Notes under the pieces: generated by a model | What the model was told of the DNA's origin: nothing | The model's database searches: none | Seen by the model: the letters and a program-made list of their open reading frames with translations, nothing else | Made by a program: the position numbers and the translations under genes | Part shown: positions 24,513 through 33,644 of the stretch, piece after piece | Layout of the letters: each line of letters starts with the position of its first letter | How positions within the stretch are numbered: the first letter of the stretch is position 1 | Source: Bacillota bacterium | GTDB taxonomy: Bacteria; Bacillota; Clostridia; Christensenellales; UMGS416 | Reading direction: 5' to 3' | Length of the DNA stretch: 64,000 bases | NCBI GenBank assembly: GCA_023421955.1 | Contig: JAEZSE010000031.1 | Span: 1-64,000 of the forward strand

Positions 24513-27134
24513 ATGGGCAAAAAGCGTAAGTCCATTAACCGCAGGGCGTTGCTTTTGATTGTGCCGGCGGTGCTGATATCGCTGGTATTGATTTCTTTAC
24601 TTGGTTACCAGGCCGCAAACAGGATCATCAACAATGAGATTAATGACAGGGTTAGACAACAGTTGGATTCCATCAGCCTGACGATTGACCAAAAGCTGAA
24701 GGATAACAGCAATATTGCAGTCTCAGTGGCCAGAAGCGTGGAGGCAATCGGCGGATCCATGGATCAGCCGCAATATGAGTCACTTTTAAAAAGCCAGGTA
24801 ACTGCTAATCCGGACACGCTGGGCTCCGGTGTGTGGTATGAGCCATATCGCTACAACAGCGCAGCCCAATATTTCGGCCCATACGTTTACCGAGACGGTA
24901 ACAATTTGGTGTATACCGAAGAATACAGCACAGCGGAGTATGATTATCCAAATACCAACTGGTACAAAATTGGAGTGGGCATTACAAAATCCAGCGTCTG
25001 GTCGCCGGCTTATCTGGACCCAGTGATGAACAAGACCATTGTGACATGCACCGCACCCTTTTATGACCGTGATGGTGACCTCAAAGGTGTCACAACCGCC
25101 GATATTGACCTGACCAGCCTGCAGGCCCTGATTGCCGGCATCAAAGTGGGCAAAACCGGCAGGGCCTTCTTGGTAGATCAAGCGGGAACATATCTGGCTG
25201 ATGCGGACACCTCAAAAGTCATGAAGACATCTCTCGCAAATGATCCAAACAAGAGCCTTGCGGCTGCCGCAGCGATATTGCTTGCCGGCAATCACGCAAA
25301 ATCAGAATATCAGGATGCAAACGGCCTGAACGATATATACAGCATCAAGATCAGTGAAACCGGCTGGATTCTTGCGATCAGCTTGCCACAAAAGGAGCTT
25401 TACGCTCCGTTGCGGGAGCTGATGCTCAGCCTTGTGCTCGCCGGTGTATTGATCCTTTCCGCCATCAATCTGTTGATATTCTTTATTGTACGCTCGATCA
25501 CAAGGCCTGTTGCCGTGGTAGCGAAATTGCTGGAAAGCGCGAGCACGGGTAACTTTTCCGGATTGCCGCCCCACAAATATGCCAAAAGACACGATGAGAT
25601 TGGCCACCTGATGCAATCCTATGAGACAATGGCCCGCAACATTACAGAGCAGGTGGACGCTGCGGAAAAGATATCAAAAGGTAACCTCGATATCAGGATG
25701 GAGCCGAAGTCAGACGCTGATAAACTCTCGCGAAGCATCCTGGAGGTATCCAGCACACTCGAACGCCTGATGAGAGAAATTGATGGGCTGTCGGCAGCAG
25801 TAATGGCCGGTGATTTGACCCGCCGGGCAGATGCCGGCATGTTCAGCGGTCAGTATCGAACCATTCTGGAAGGCATCAACCATCTGCTGGATGAGATGGA
25901 AAAACCGGTGCTGGAGTTGCGGGCGAATGGCAGGAAAGCCGCTGTCGCCTCCTCGTTCCAGCAGAAGGAAGTCGCCAAACTTCTTGGTGGGCTTCAGAAG
26001 CTATCCTCCGGCGCACTGGACGCCAGTTACGACGTGGCCACCGTGGAGGAAGACGTAGGCCCCAGCTACGAAGTGTTCAGGATGATCAATCAGAACTTCA
26101 ACAGCACGATTGACTCTCTGCGGGGCTATATTTCCGAGATTAGCGCTGTGTTAACCGCCATCGCCAGCGGCGACCTTGATGTTGAAATCGGCGCAGAGTT
26201 CAAAGGTGAATTTGTCGCGCTGAAGGAATCCATCAACGCCATCATTGAGTCGATGAACGGGTCGTTTGCCGATATCAACTCTGCGGCCAACCAAGTGGCA
26301 TCCGGCACAGCGCAGGTGTCCGGCGGGGCGCAGACTCTGAGCCAGGGGGCAACCGAACAGGCCAGCGCCATTGAGCAGCTCACCGCCTCAATGGAGCAGA
26401 TCGCAAACCAGACCCGCCAGAACGCGCTGGATGCCGCAAAGGCCAGTAGCCTTGCCGCCGAAGCCCGTGACCACGCACTGAACGGCAACGAGCGCATGGG
26501 GGAAATGCTCAAATCGATGCAGGAAATCAACGACGCCTCGGCCAGCATTTCAAAGATCATCAAGGTAATCGATGAGATCGCCTTCCAGACCAACCTGCTG
26601 GCGTTGAACGCGGCGGTTGAGGCCGCCCGTGCCGGGCAATACGGCAAGGGGTTCGCCGTGGTAGCCGAAGAGGTGCGAAACCTTGCGCAGCGCAGCGCAG
26701 GTGCGGCAAAGGAAACCTCCTCACTCATTGAGAGCACTGTAGCAAAGACCGGAGCCGGCATGCGTACGGCGCAGGAAACAGCCCAGGCGTTGAGCGGCAT
26801 TGTGGGCAGTGTGGAAAAGGCGTCAGAGCTGGTCGCAGGCATCGCCGCAGCCAGCAATCAGCAGGCCACAGCAGTGTCACAGGTGAGCCGGGGCATCGAG
26901 CAGGTGGCGCAGGTGGTGCAGAGCACATCAGCCACCGCCGAGGAAAGCGCAGCCACCAGCGAGGAACTCTCCGGCCAGGCAGAGTATTTGAAGCAGATGG
27001 TGGGGCGGTTCCGCCTGAAAGGCGGCACTCAGACAATCGCCCAGGCCCGTAGGAATAAGATTTCCCAGGGCGCAGGTAGCGCCAAGCAGAAGGCTCAGAT
27101 CAATATGATCGACAGGGATTTTGGAAAATATTAG
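24513..27134 (+). CDS. Methyl-accepting chemotaxis protein with dCache sensor and several HAMP domains
   Basis: 873 residues. A first membrane helix (LLLIVPAVLISLVLISLLGY), an extracellular dCache-type sensor (GVWYEPYRYN; DLTSLQALIAGIKVGKTGRA), a second helix near residue 310, then repeated HAMP-like modules recognisable by xxGxLxxR-type cores (STGNFSG; SKGNLDIRM; MAGDLTRRA; SSGALDASY; ASGDLDVEI). The signalling hairpin (IDEIAFQTNLLALNAAVEAA) is intact. It should relay an outside ligand to CheA. No other chemotaxis gene is in the window. GAGGAG precedes the ATG. Confidence 0.95.
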   Translation: MGKKRKSINRRALLLIVPAVLISLVLISLLGYQAANRIINNEINDRVRQQLDSISLTIDQKLKDNSNIAVSVARSVEAIGGSMDQPQYESLLKSQVTANPDTLGSGVWYEPYRYNSAAQYFGPYVYRDGNNLVYTEEYSTAEYDYPNTNWYKIGVGITKSSVWSPAYLDPVMNKTIVTCTAPFYDRDGDLKGVTTADIDLTSLQALIAGIKVGKTGRAFLVDQAGTYLADADTSKVMKTSLANDPNKSLAAAAAILLAGNHAKSEYQDANGLNDIYSIKISETGWILAISLPQKELYAPLRELMLSLVLAGVLILSAINLLIFFIVRSITRPVAVVAKLLESASTGNFSGLPPHKYAKRHDEIGHLMQSYETMARNITEQVDAAEKISKGNLDIRMEPKSDADKLSRSILEVSSTLERLMREIDGLSAAVMAGDLTRRADAGMFSGQYRTILEGINHLLDEMEKPVLELRANGRKAAVASSFQQKEVAKLLGGLQKLSSGALDASYDVATVEEDVGPSYEVFRMINQNFNSTIDSLRGYISEISAVLTAIASGDLDVEIGAEFKGEFVALKESINAIIESMNGSFADINSAANQVASGTAQVSGGAQTLSQGATEQASAIEQLTASMEQIANQTRQNALDAAKASSLAAEARDHALNGNERMGEMLKSMQEINDASASISKIIKVIDEIAFQTNLLALNAAVEAARAGQYGKGFAVVAEEVRNLAQRSAGAAKETSSLIESTVAKTGAGMRTAQETAQALSGIVGSVEKASELVAGIAAASNQQATAVSQVSRGIEQVAQVVQSTSATAEESAATSEELSGQAEYLKQMVGRFRLKGGTQTIAQARRNKISQGAGSAKQKAQINMIDRDFGKY

Positions 27135-27148
27135 GATTCAACTGGCAC

Positions 27149-27179
27149 AGCCCGGGCGAGAGCCCGGGCTGTTTCGTTT
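27149..27179 (+). terminator. Rho-independent terminator after the chemoreceptor
   Basis: AGCCCGGG with CCCGGGCT, 6-nt loop, then GTTTCGTTT. Confidence 0.85.
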
Positions 27180-27222
27180 GCTATCCCTTGGTATGTGCCA
27201 TACCAGTCGGTTGATTACTTGA

Positions 27223-28854
27223 TCACTTTCCGCCGTACTGGTTCAGATATACTCCATATTTGCGCACCTTCTGGGCCACGCGCTCCACATCCTCATCTCC
27301 AGCTGCCATGATCAGCTCATCCTTCATCGCATTGTATCGGGCGTTGAATTCATCGCGGAGCACATCCATCAACCTAAGCACCGCCAGCTTACCACTGGCA
27401 GTGTCGCGAGCCGGCGCAGCCGCAGCCATATTCACCGGTGTGTCCTGGCCAAGCGTCAGCGTGCTGCCCGCATCGGGGATTTCCGCCTCGATGCCGTACT
27501 GCTGTTTGATTGCCTGCGCCAAGCCGGTCAAGCCCGTTCCCTCGCCGTGCACCAGCACGATCCGCGCAGGCTTTTTGCCGAATTGCCCCAGCCACTGCAG
27601 CAACCCGTTTTGGTCTGCGTGACCGGAAAAGCCCTCGATCACCTCCACGTGAGCGTTCACACGGATTTCCTCGCCGAAGAGCTTGACATGCTTTGCGCCA
27701 TCCACCAGCCGGCGGCCCAGTGTGCCCTCGGCCTGGTAGCCTACAAATAAAATGGAGCTTTCTTTGCGCCACAGGTTGTGCTTCAGGTGGTGCTTGATGC
27801 GGCCTGCGTCGCACATTCCGCTGGCGGAGATGATGATCTTGCTGGCGCGGTCTTCATTCAGGCGCTTGGAATCTGCAAGATCGGTCGTAAAACGCAGGTT
27901 GGGAAAATCCAGAGGGTTGTCGCCGCTGGCGATGTAGCGCTGGGCCTCCTCGTCAAAACAGTCCATGTTGCGCCGGAAAATCTCAGTGGCCGACACCGCC
28001 AATGGGCTGTCAATGTATACAGGAATTGTAGCGAAGGGCTGGTTCTGGTTTGCCGGGTTTTCCCGTTGTTTGTTGAGTTCATATACCAGTTCCTGCGTGC
28101 GCCCCACGGCAAATGCGGGGATCACGATGTTGCCGCCCCGCCGGGCCGTGTCATTGATCACCCGCAGCAGTCGTTCGGACTTATCTCCGGCGCTTTCGTG
28201 CAGCCTGTCGCCATATGTAGATTCCATCAGCAGCACATCGGCGCCGTCGATCACCGCCGGGTCACGAAGGATTGGCCTGCCCGGATAACCCAGGTCACCA
28301 GAAAACACGACCTTGGTTTCCTTACCGCCTTCCGCCACCCACACTTCAACAATTGACGAGCCCAGGATGTGCCCCGCATCGCGGAAGCGGACCCGCACAC
28401 CAGGCGCAGGTTGAAACATTTCATCATATTTTTGAGGCTTGAATAACTTCAACGTCTCCACCGCGTCCTGCCTGGTATACAGCGGCATTGTCTCGGCCCG
28501 GCCTGCACGCTGGCGCTTGCGGTTTTCCCACTCAGCCTCCATCTCCTGGATGTGGCCGCTATCCGGCAGCATCACGCCACATAGATCGGTCGTAGCCTTT
28601 GTGGCATGGATCGGCCCCCGGTAACCGTCCAGCCAAAGCTTGGGCAGCCGGCCACTGTGATCGATGTGGGCGTGGCTTAACAGCACGAAATCCAGGCTGC
28701 CCAGGTCAAAGGGGAATGTGGCCTCATTGGCCCGCTCCAAGCTGGCCCGGCCCTGAAACATACCGCAGTCAATCAGGAATGCCGCCTTCTCCGTCTTCAC
28801 CAGGTAGCAGGAGCCGGTCACGGTGCGGGCAGCGCCCAGGAATGTGATGTTCAT
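27223..28854 (-). CDS. MBL-fold beta-CASP ribonuclease-like protein
   Basis: 543 residues. Metallo-beta-lactamase motifs: HAHIDHSGRLP near residues 60-70, the later His in DAGHILGSS and the Asp of SGDLGYPGRPI. The beta-CASP insert shows VGRTQELVYEL, SGMCDAGRIKHHL and the C-terminal FSGHADQ. It resembles CPSF-type RNA endo/exonucleases rather than RNase J. A C-terminal extension of about 80 residues after the beta-CASP core is of unknown role. AAGGAGG precedes the ATG. RNA as substrate is inferred from the family. Confidence 0.9.
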   Translation of the reverse strand: MNITFLGAARTVTGSCYLVKTEKAAFLIDCGMFQGRASLERANEATFPFDLGSLDFVLLSHAHIDHSGRLPKLWLDGYRGPIHATKATTDLCGVMLPDSGHIQEMEAEWENRKRQRAGRAETMPLYTRQDAVETLKLFKPQKYDEMFQPAPGVRVRFRDAGHILGSSIVEVWVAEGGKETKVVFSGDLGYPGRPILRDPAVIDGADVLLMESTYGDRLHESAGDKSERLLRVINDTARRGGNIVIPAFAVGRTQELVYELNKQRENPANQNQPFATIPVYIDSPLAVSATEIFRRNMDCFDEEAQRYIASGDNPLDFPNLRFTTDLADSKRLNEDRASKIIISASGMCDAGRIKHHLKHNLWRKESSILFVGYQAEGTLGRRLVDGAKHVKLFGEEIRVNAHVEVIEGFSGHADQNGLLQWLGQFGKKPARIVLVHGEGTGLTGLAQAIKQQYGIEAEIPDAGSTLTLGQDTPVNMAAAAPARDTASGKLAVLRLMDVLRDEFNARYNAMKDELIMAAGDEDVERVAQKVRKYGVYLNQYGGK

Positions 28855-28899
28855 ATGGCCTCCTTCATCTGTGCCCTCAAGGGGATATCCTGCGAGCCA

Positions 28900-28951
28900 A
28901 TCTTAACATTGGTTGGGACCAATGGCAAGAAAAGGGCGTTATTGGTATAAT
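28900..28951. promoter_or_regulatory. Divergent promoter region with palindrome
   Basis: Minus strand: TTGCCA (28923-28928), 17 bp, TAAGAT (28900-28905) for the RNase-like gene. Plus strand: extended -10 TGGTATAAT (28943-28951) for the AraC gene. The palindrome ATTGGTTGGGACCAAT (28909-28924) lies between them, inside the minus promoter spacer, and is a candidate operator. Confidence 0.6.
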
Positions 28952-28983
28952 AAAAGCTATCGCTGGCGGCTCAGGGAGGCAGG

Positions 28984-29814
28984 ATGGTTTCACAGCAGGA
29001 ACTCGCAGCATATCAGGGAGTTTCCTTCGAGCGTGGGGCAAATCACCTTTACCTGCCATCGCACCCCTTGCTGCAGCCCCACATCTCTCATTATACCGTA
29101 TCATTCCCTACGGCAAACGATATGCCTGACAGCTATGCCATATTGCCAAGCGCTAGCTGCACCCTTGTGGTATCGGTGGGAAGCGCCAGCATGCATAGCA
29201 GGCTACGAGGTGTGAACACCCAGGCCTGCATTGTGGGTACCCATGCCAACAAAATGAAGCTGTTGCTTTTGATCGAGTTCCGCCCCGGCGGGCTCCGGCC
29301 CTTTTTGCAAATAGACCAGCAGGAGTTGATGGATATTTCGGTGGGCATGGAGCTGCTGGACAGGCCGTTGATGCTTGCAGTGGAGCATGTCTTGGAGCAA
29401 GCAACCGATATTGGTGCGTTGATCGATGGGCTTGATGGGGTGTTCCTATCGCGATTGGCAAAGCGTGCGAGCAATCATGCGGTCACGCAGATTCTACGAT
29501 ACATCCAGTTGCGGCGTGGTGAAGCGGCCATAGGCGAGCTGGCTTGCCAATTTCACTACAGCCCCAGGCAGATTGGCCGGATGTTTGCCTACCATGTGGG
29601 TGCCGGCCCCAAAGAATTTTCCCGTATTGTGCGGGTGAATCATGCCATCCGCATTTTGCAGGATAAGCTCTCAAGTGTCGCCGACGTAGCAGCGCAAGCC
29701 GGCTATTTCGATCAGCCCCATTTTGTGCATGACTTCCGATCCATCTGTGGCCTAACCCCACAGGATTACCTCAAGAAGATGTCTGTTTTTTACAATGAAC
29801 GATACAAATGGTAG
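28984..29814 (+). CDS. AraC/XylS family transcriptional regulator
   Basis: 276 residues. The C-terminal 100 residues have two helix-turn-helix motifs: AIGELACQFHYSPRQIGRMF and SVADVAAQAGYFDQPHFVHD, the AraC signature. The N-terminal domain is of the type linked to small-molecule sensing. GGGAGGCAGG precedes the ATG. Located between a divergent RNase-like gene and, 42 bp downstream, the toroid-like gene, which is its most likely partner. Confidence 0.9.
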   Translation: MVSQQELAAYQGVSFERGANHLYLPSHPLLQPHISHYTVSFPTANDMPDSYAILPSASCTLVVSVGSASMHSRLRGVNTQACIVGTHANKMKLLLLIEFRPGGLRPFLQIDQQELMDISVGMELLDRPLMLAVEHVLEQATDIGALIDGLDGVFLSRLAKRASNHAVTQILRYIQLRRGEAAIGELACQFHYSPRQIGRMFAYHVGAGPKEFSRIVRVNHAIRILQDKLSSVADVAAQAGYFDQPHFVHDFRSICGLTPQDYLKKMSVFYNERYKW

Positions 29815-29856
29815 CGTATCATTCATCTGTAATAGAAATGATTGGGAGGATGACCC

Positions 29857-30789
29857 ATGAGGATGCTGAGCCATCAGGAATATGAGCAGATCCGCCTTTG
29901 GATGTATCGAAACGCCCGGCCTCTGGAGCTGGCCCGGTGGCGCTACCACTTCGAGGGTGGCAGCGCGGAGGATGTGCTTGCGGCGCTCGGTGCATATCAG
30001 AACAGCGACGGAGGCTTTGGGCACGCCATCGACTGCGACAACTGGAACCCCGACTCCACGCCCTACAATGCGGGGCAAGCCATGAACATCTTTCGGGAGC
30101 TTGGTTTGTATGACCCAGGCCACCCCATGGTCGCCAAGTTGCTGGATTATCTGGGCAACACGAGCCATTTCGCAGAGGGGATCGGATGGCCTTTCACCAT
30201 CCCCTCCAACAACGAGGCTCCCCACGCGCCCTGGTGGACCTACTGTGAGGAGAACAACCGGCAAAACCTTTACCATGCCACAGGAAACCTGGCCGGCTAT
30301 ATCCTTCACAGTGCTGATCGGAGCAGCGGTCTGTATGAAAAGACGCTCGCAATTGCCGACGGCATGATGGAGCACCTGCAGCGCACCGAGTTGCTGGATT
30401 GCCATGACGTGGGTTCCTACTGCGCGCTGCTGGATGGCATCCTGGCGGCCGGCCTGCTGGATCGATTCGGGGGCGTAGCGCTGACCGAGCGACTCATCGA
30501 GCAGGTGAACGCCAGCATCGAGCGCGACCCGGCCAAGTGGCCCTATTATTCGATGCGGCCGACACAATACATCGACGGGCCGCAGAGCCCATTCTATCCC
30601 GGCAACGGGGCAGTGTTGGCGTTGGAGATGGACTACATCCTTTCCACCCGGCATGACGGCGCCGTGTGGGACATTTCCTGGGCCTGGGAGGAATATCCCA
30701 AACAGTTTGCCATTGCCGAGCGCTGGTGGCAGGGGTATTGGGCGATCCGTAATGTGTTATTGCTTAAGGCGTTTGGGAGAGTGGAGTAA
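29857..30789 (+). CDS. Alpha/alpha-toroid (prenyltransferase/squalene-cyclase-like) protein
   Basis: 310 residues, no signal peptide or membrane segment. The motif YQNSDGGFGHAIDCDNW near residues 47-63 is the QNxDGGFG-type repeat of terpenoid-cyclase folds; further helical repeats follow (GHPMVAKLLDYLGN; LLDGILAAGLLDRFGG). The DxDD motif of true squalene cyclases is not seen, so it is probably not a canonical cyclase. The GGGAGG before the ATG is strong. Co-transcription with the AraC gene is likely. Confidence 0.75.
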   Translation: MRMLSHQEYEQIRLWMYRNARPLELARWRYHFEGGSAEDVLAALGAYQNSDGGFGHAIDCDNWNPDSTPYNAGQAMNIFRELGLYDPGHPMVAKLLDYLGNTSHFAEGIGWPFTIPSNNEAPHAPWWTYCEENNRQNLYHATGNLAGYILHSADRSSGLYEKTLAIADGMMEHLQRTELLDCHDVGSYCALLDGILAAGLLDRFGGVALTERLIEQVNASIERDPAKWPYYSMRPTQYIDGPQSPFYPGNGAVLALEMDYILSTRHDGAVWDISWAWEEYPKQFAIAERWWQGYWAIRNVLLLKAFGRVE

Positions 30790-30796
30790 TTCGTCC

Positions 30797-30825
30797 TTGC
30801 TTTTCGATTTTAGGCATACTATAAT
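30797..30825 (+). promoter_or_regulatory. SigmaA promoter of the cysS T-box transcript
   Basis: TTGCTT, 17-bp spacer, TATAAT. Starts transcription just before the T-box leader. Confidence 0.8.
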
Positions 30826-30831
30826 GAATTA

Positions 30832-31064
30832 CCTAGCCAATGACTGGGAAGAGTACCATTCTGAAAGGCTATCAGAGAGCCAGGGTCACCGGCTGAAAAC
30901 CCTGGCAAGCATCAAGGAACGGGAAGTGCGCCCATGAGGCTGCCATCCAGAAGGGATTTTCCACGTATGGATGGCCGGCTCCGCACCGTTACCGGCGGAT
31001 CGAGCGCCGTTGCGTCGTTGGCATGTGATAGCCAGGCTGCTACGGCATATAGAGTGGGACCGCG
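30832..31064 (+). promoter_or_regulatory. T-box leader, cysteine-specific
   Basis: Stem I elements are present (CAGAGAGCCAGGG and GGCTGAAAACCCTGG). The specifier loop reads GGAAGTGCGCCC, with TGC at 30927-30929 encoding cysteine, in accord with the downstream cysS. The T-box sequence TGGGACCGCG sits at 31055-31064. Uncharged tRNA-Cys would stabilise the antiterminator. Confidence 0.88.
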
Positions 31065-31070
31065 AAGCTG

Positions 31071-31108
31071 AGCCTTCGCCTCTATCCAGAGGCGGAGGCT
31101 TTTTGTTT
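31071..31108 (+). terminator. T-box-controlled terminator
   Basis: A 13-bp stem, AGCCTTCGCCTCT with AGAGGCGGAGGCT (one GU pair), followed by TTTTGTTT, 12 bp before the cysS ATG. Confidence 0.9.
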
Positions 31109-31120
31109 GGGGGAATTGTT

Positions 31121-32503
31121 ATGAAGCTCTACAACACCATGACGCGCAAAAAAGAGGATTTCGAGCCGCTGCACGAGGGCCGGGTGGGTATGTATGTGTG
31201 CGGCCCCACCGTTTATGACTTCATCCACGTGGGCAACGCACGGCCCATTATCGTGTTCGACGCGCTGCGCAGCTATCTGGAATACATCGGTTACAAAGTC
31301 ACCTTTGTGCAGAACGTGACCGATGTGGACGACAAACTGATCAACCGCGCAAAGCGGGAGGACACCACAGTGGCGGCGCTGGCAGAGCGTTTTGCCGAAG
31401 AGTATTTCACCGACCTCAAGGCACTGGGCTCGACGCCGGCCACCCACAGCCCAAAGGCCACCGAGCACATCCCGGAGATCATCGCCATCATCCAAACGCT
31501 TGAGCAGAAAGGTCTGGCCTATGAAGCTGACGGCGATGTCTATTTCAACACACAGGCTTTGCCCGGATATGGCAAGCTCTCCGGTCAAGATATGGAGGAG
31601 CTGGAAGCTGGCGCCCGCGTGGACGTGGGCGAGATCAAGCGCCACCCGATGGACTTCGCGCTGTGGAAAGCCATGAAGCCCGGCGAACCGGCATGGGATT
31701 CCCCCTGGGGCAAAGGCCGTCCCGGCTGGCACATCGAGTGCTCCGCGATGTCGATGAAGTATCTGGGCGAGACGCTGGACATCCACGCAGGCGGCCAGGA
31801 TCTCATTTTCCCCCACCACGAAAACGAGATTGCCCAGAGCGAAGGCGCCACCGGCAAACCCTTTGCCCGGTTCTGGCTCCATAATGGTTATCTGAACATT
31901 GATAACCAGAAGATGAGCAAGTCGCTGGGCAATTTCTTCACCGTCCGCGACATCCTCACGAAATTTGACCCGGAAGTGCTGCGCCTCTTCATGCTCTCGG
32001 CCCAATACCGTAGCCCGATGAACTTCAGCTTTGAGCTGATGCAGCAGGCGGAGACAGCCCTGAATCGCCTCTACAACGCGCGGGACAACCTGCTGCACAT
32101 CCTGGGCGGCGAAACCGACGGCGCTGCTACGGGCCTGGAAGAGCTTCGCGCTAAGACAGTTCAAGCATTCCGCGAGGCAATGGATGACGATCTGAATACC
32201 GCCGACGCCATAGGCGTACTGTTTGAGTATGTGCGAGAGATCAATAGCCGCTTTGCCCAGTCCACAGATAAAGCTGAGGCCCGTGCCGCGCTGGCAACAC
32301 TGCTTGAACTATCGGGAGTGTTGGGCCTGCTTGGAAAACGCAATGATGCAATCCCTGTAGAAATCCAACAGCTGGCTGATGACCGCGCGATGGCTCGCAA
32401 AAACCGCGACTGGGCGCTTTCCGACAAGCTACGCGACGAGATTAAAGCCAAGGGCTGGCACGTGGAAGACACCAAGGACGGGCAAAAGCTACGGGCGCTC
32501 TAG
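31121..32503 (+). CDS. cysS: Cysteinyl-tRNA synthetase
   Basis: 460 residues. The N-terminal YVCGPTVYDFIHVGNARP holds the first zinc Cys and the HIGH-type motif (HVGN), GWHIECSAM holds another zinc Cys, and KMSKSLGN is the second catalytic motif. It charges tRNA-Cys. The ATG at 31121, with GGGGGA upstream, follows the T-box terminator; longer frames run back into the leader. Confidence 0.97.
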   Translation: MKLYNTMTRKKEDFEPLHEGRVGMYVCGPTVYDFIHVGNARPIIVFDALRSYLEYIGYKVTFVQNVTDVDDKLINRAKREDTTVAALAERFAEEYFTDLKALGSTPATHSPKATEHIPEIIAIIQTLEQKGLAYEADGDVYFNTQALPGYGKLSGQDMEELEAGARVDVGEIKRHPMDFALWKAMKPGEPAWDSPWGKGRPGWHIECSAMSMKYLGETLDIHAGGQDLIFPHHENEIAQSEGATGKPFARFWLHNGYLNIDNQKMSKSLGNFFTVRDILTKFDPEVLRLFMLSAQYRSPMNFSFELMQQAETALNRLYNARDNLLHILGGETDGAATGLEELRAKTVQAFREAMDDDLNTADAIGVLFEYVREINSRFAQSTDKAEARAALATLLELSGVLGLLGKRNDAIPVEIQQLADDRAMARKNRDWALSDKLRDEIKAKGWHVEDTKDGQKLRAL

Positions 32504-32552
32504 TCAAGCGGCAGCAGTCAAGGCATTACAGAATGTTTAAGTAATTCTAACA

Positions 32553-32589
32553 GTTAAAGGAAAAGCCGGGGCGGTATCCGCCCCGGCTT
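32553..32589 (-). terminator. Terminator of sigG (shared with cysS)
   Basis: Perfect 12-bp stem AAGCCGGGGCGG with CCGCCCCGGCTT, 3-nt loop. The minus-strand tail TTTTCCTTT is the better T-tract; on the plus strand the tail is TATTGTA, so it may also serve cysS. Confidence 0.8.
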
Positions 32590-32612
32590 ATTGTATCTGA
32601 GAATGAAGTGTG

Positions 32613-33386
32613 CTACATTGTCTTGCGCATCCGTTTGAGAGCCGCCTTCTCCAGCCTGGAAACCTGGGCCTGAGAGATGCCAATTTCTTCGGCTACCTCC
32701 ATCTGGGTCCGCCCCTGATAAAAGCGCATATATAGGATCTTCTTCTCCCGGTCACCCAGCCGCTGCACGGCCTGTTTCACAGAAAGATCCTCCAGCCATG
32801 TCTCATCCAGGCTCTTCTCATCCTTCACTTGGTCCATCACATAGATGGCATCGCCCCCATCATTATAAATGGGTTCAAACAGCGACACCGGGTCTTGAAT
32901 GCTCTCCAGCGCCAGCACTACTTCCTCACGGGCAATCCCCATGTCTTCGGCAATTTCGCCCACGGTGGGCTCCCGCATCAGCTTTTCCACCAGCCGGTCC
33001 CGGCTTTGCAGTGCGCGATACGCCGCATCACGAAGCGACCGGCTGATCCGCACAGAATTGTTATCCCTGAGGTAACGGCGGATCTCACCAATGATCATGG
33101 GCACGGCATATGTGGAAAATCGAACATTCTGCGACACATCGAAATTGTCAATGGCCTTGATCAAGCCGATGCAACCCACCTGGAACAAATCATCCGCCTG
33201 CTCGCCACGGTTGCTGAAGCGCTGAATCACACTGAGCACCAGCCGCAAGTTTCCACGGATGAAATCTTCCCGGGCCGGCTTGTCACCGGCGTGGATCCTG
33301 GGCAACATCTCCATCATTTTAGCATTGGACAAAACGGGCAGCGAAGATGTATCAACGCCGCAAATCTCTACCTTGTAACCTGGCAT
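32613..33386 (-). CDS. sigG: Sporulation sigma factor SigG (forespore, late)
   Basis: 257 residues starting MPGYKVEICGVDTSSLPVL, the hallmark SigG N-terminus. Region 2 includes ADDLFQVGCIGLIKAIDNFD and RFSTYAVPMIIGEIRRYLRD; region 4.2 includes RTQMEVAEEIGISQAQVSRL. It drives late forespore genes. GGAGG is close before the ATG at 33386; a longer frame begins at 33416. It normally follows sigE directly, but here three spore-surface-type genes lie between. Confidence 0.96.
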   Translation of the reverse strand: MPGYKVEICGVDTSSLPVLSNAKMMEMLPRIHAGDKPAREDFIRGNLRLVLSVIQRFSNRGEQADDLFQVGCIGLIKAIDNFDVSQNVRFSTYAVPMIIGEIRRYLRDNNSVRISRSLRDAAYRALQSRDRLVEKLMREPTVGEIAEDMGIAREEVVLALESIQDPVSLFEPIYNDGGDAIYVMDQVKDEKSLDETWLEDLSVKQAVQRLGDREKKILYMRFYQGRTQMEVAEEIGISQAQVSRLEKAALKRMRKTM

Positions 33387-33644
33387 ACCCAACCTCCTCC
33401 CACAAAAGGCATCCACAGATAGGTTTGCCTTTGCAGGGAGGATTTATACCGCGAGACCAGCTTTAAAGCGTTATGTTTTTGTTTGGTATTTTAATAACTA
33501 AGAGTGCCCCTTTGGCAGGAATCTATGCGTATTCCGAACCGTAATGAGATAAAATGCTTACCTTTTTAAAAATATCTTCACTGAGATTGGAATATGTAGT
33601 GGCGGGCATTCCAGCTGGTTTGCCGGCGATGCCCGCTATTAAGG

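Noticed and set aside
31082..32164. 360-codon frame antisense to cysS
   Set aside because: cysS has all synthetase motifs; the antisense frame is a codon-bias shadow with no start signals.
33602..33636. GCGGGCAT/ATGCCCGC hairpin after the YmaF-domain gene
   Set aside because: No T-tract on either strand and a long structured loop; too weak to call a terminator.
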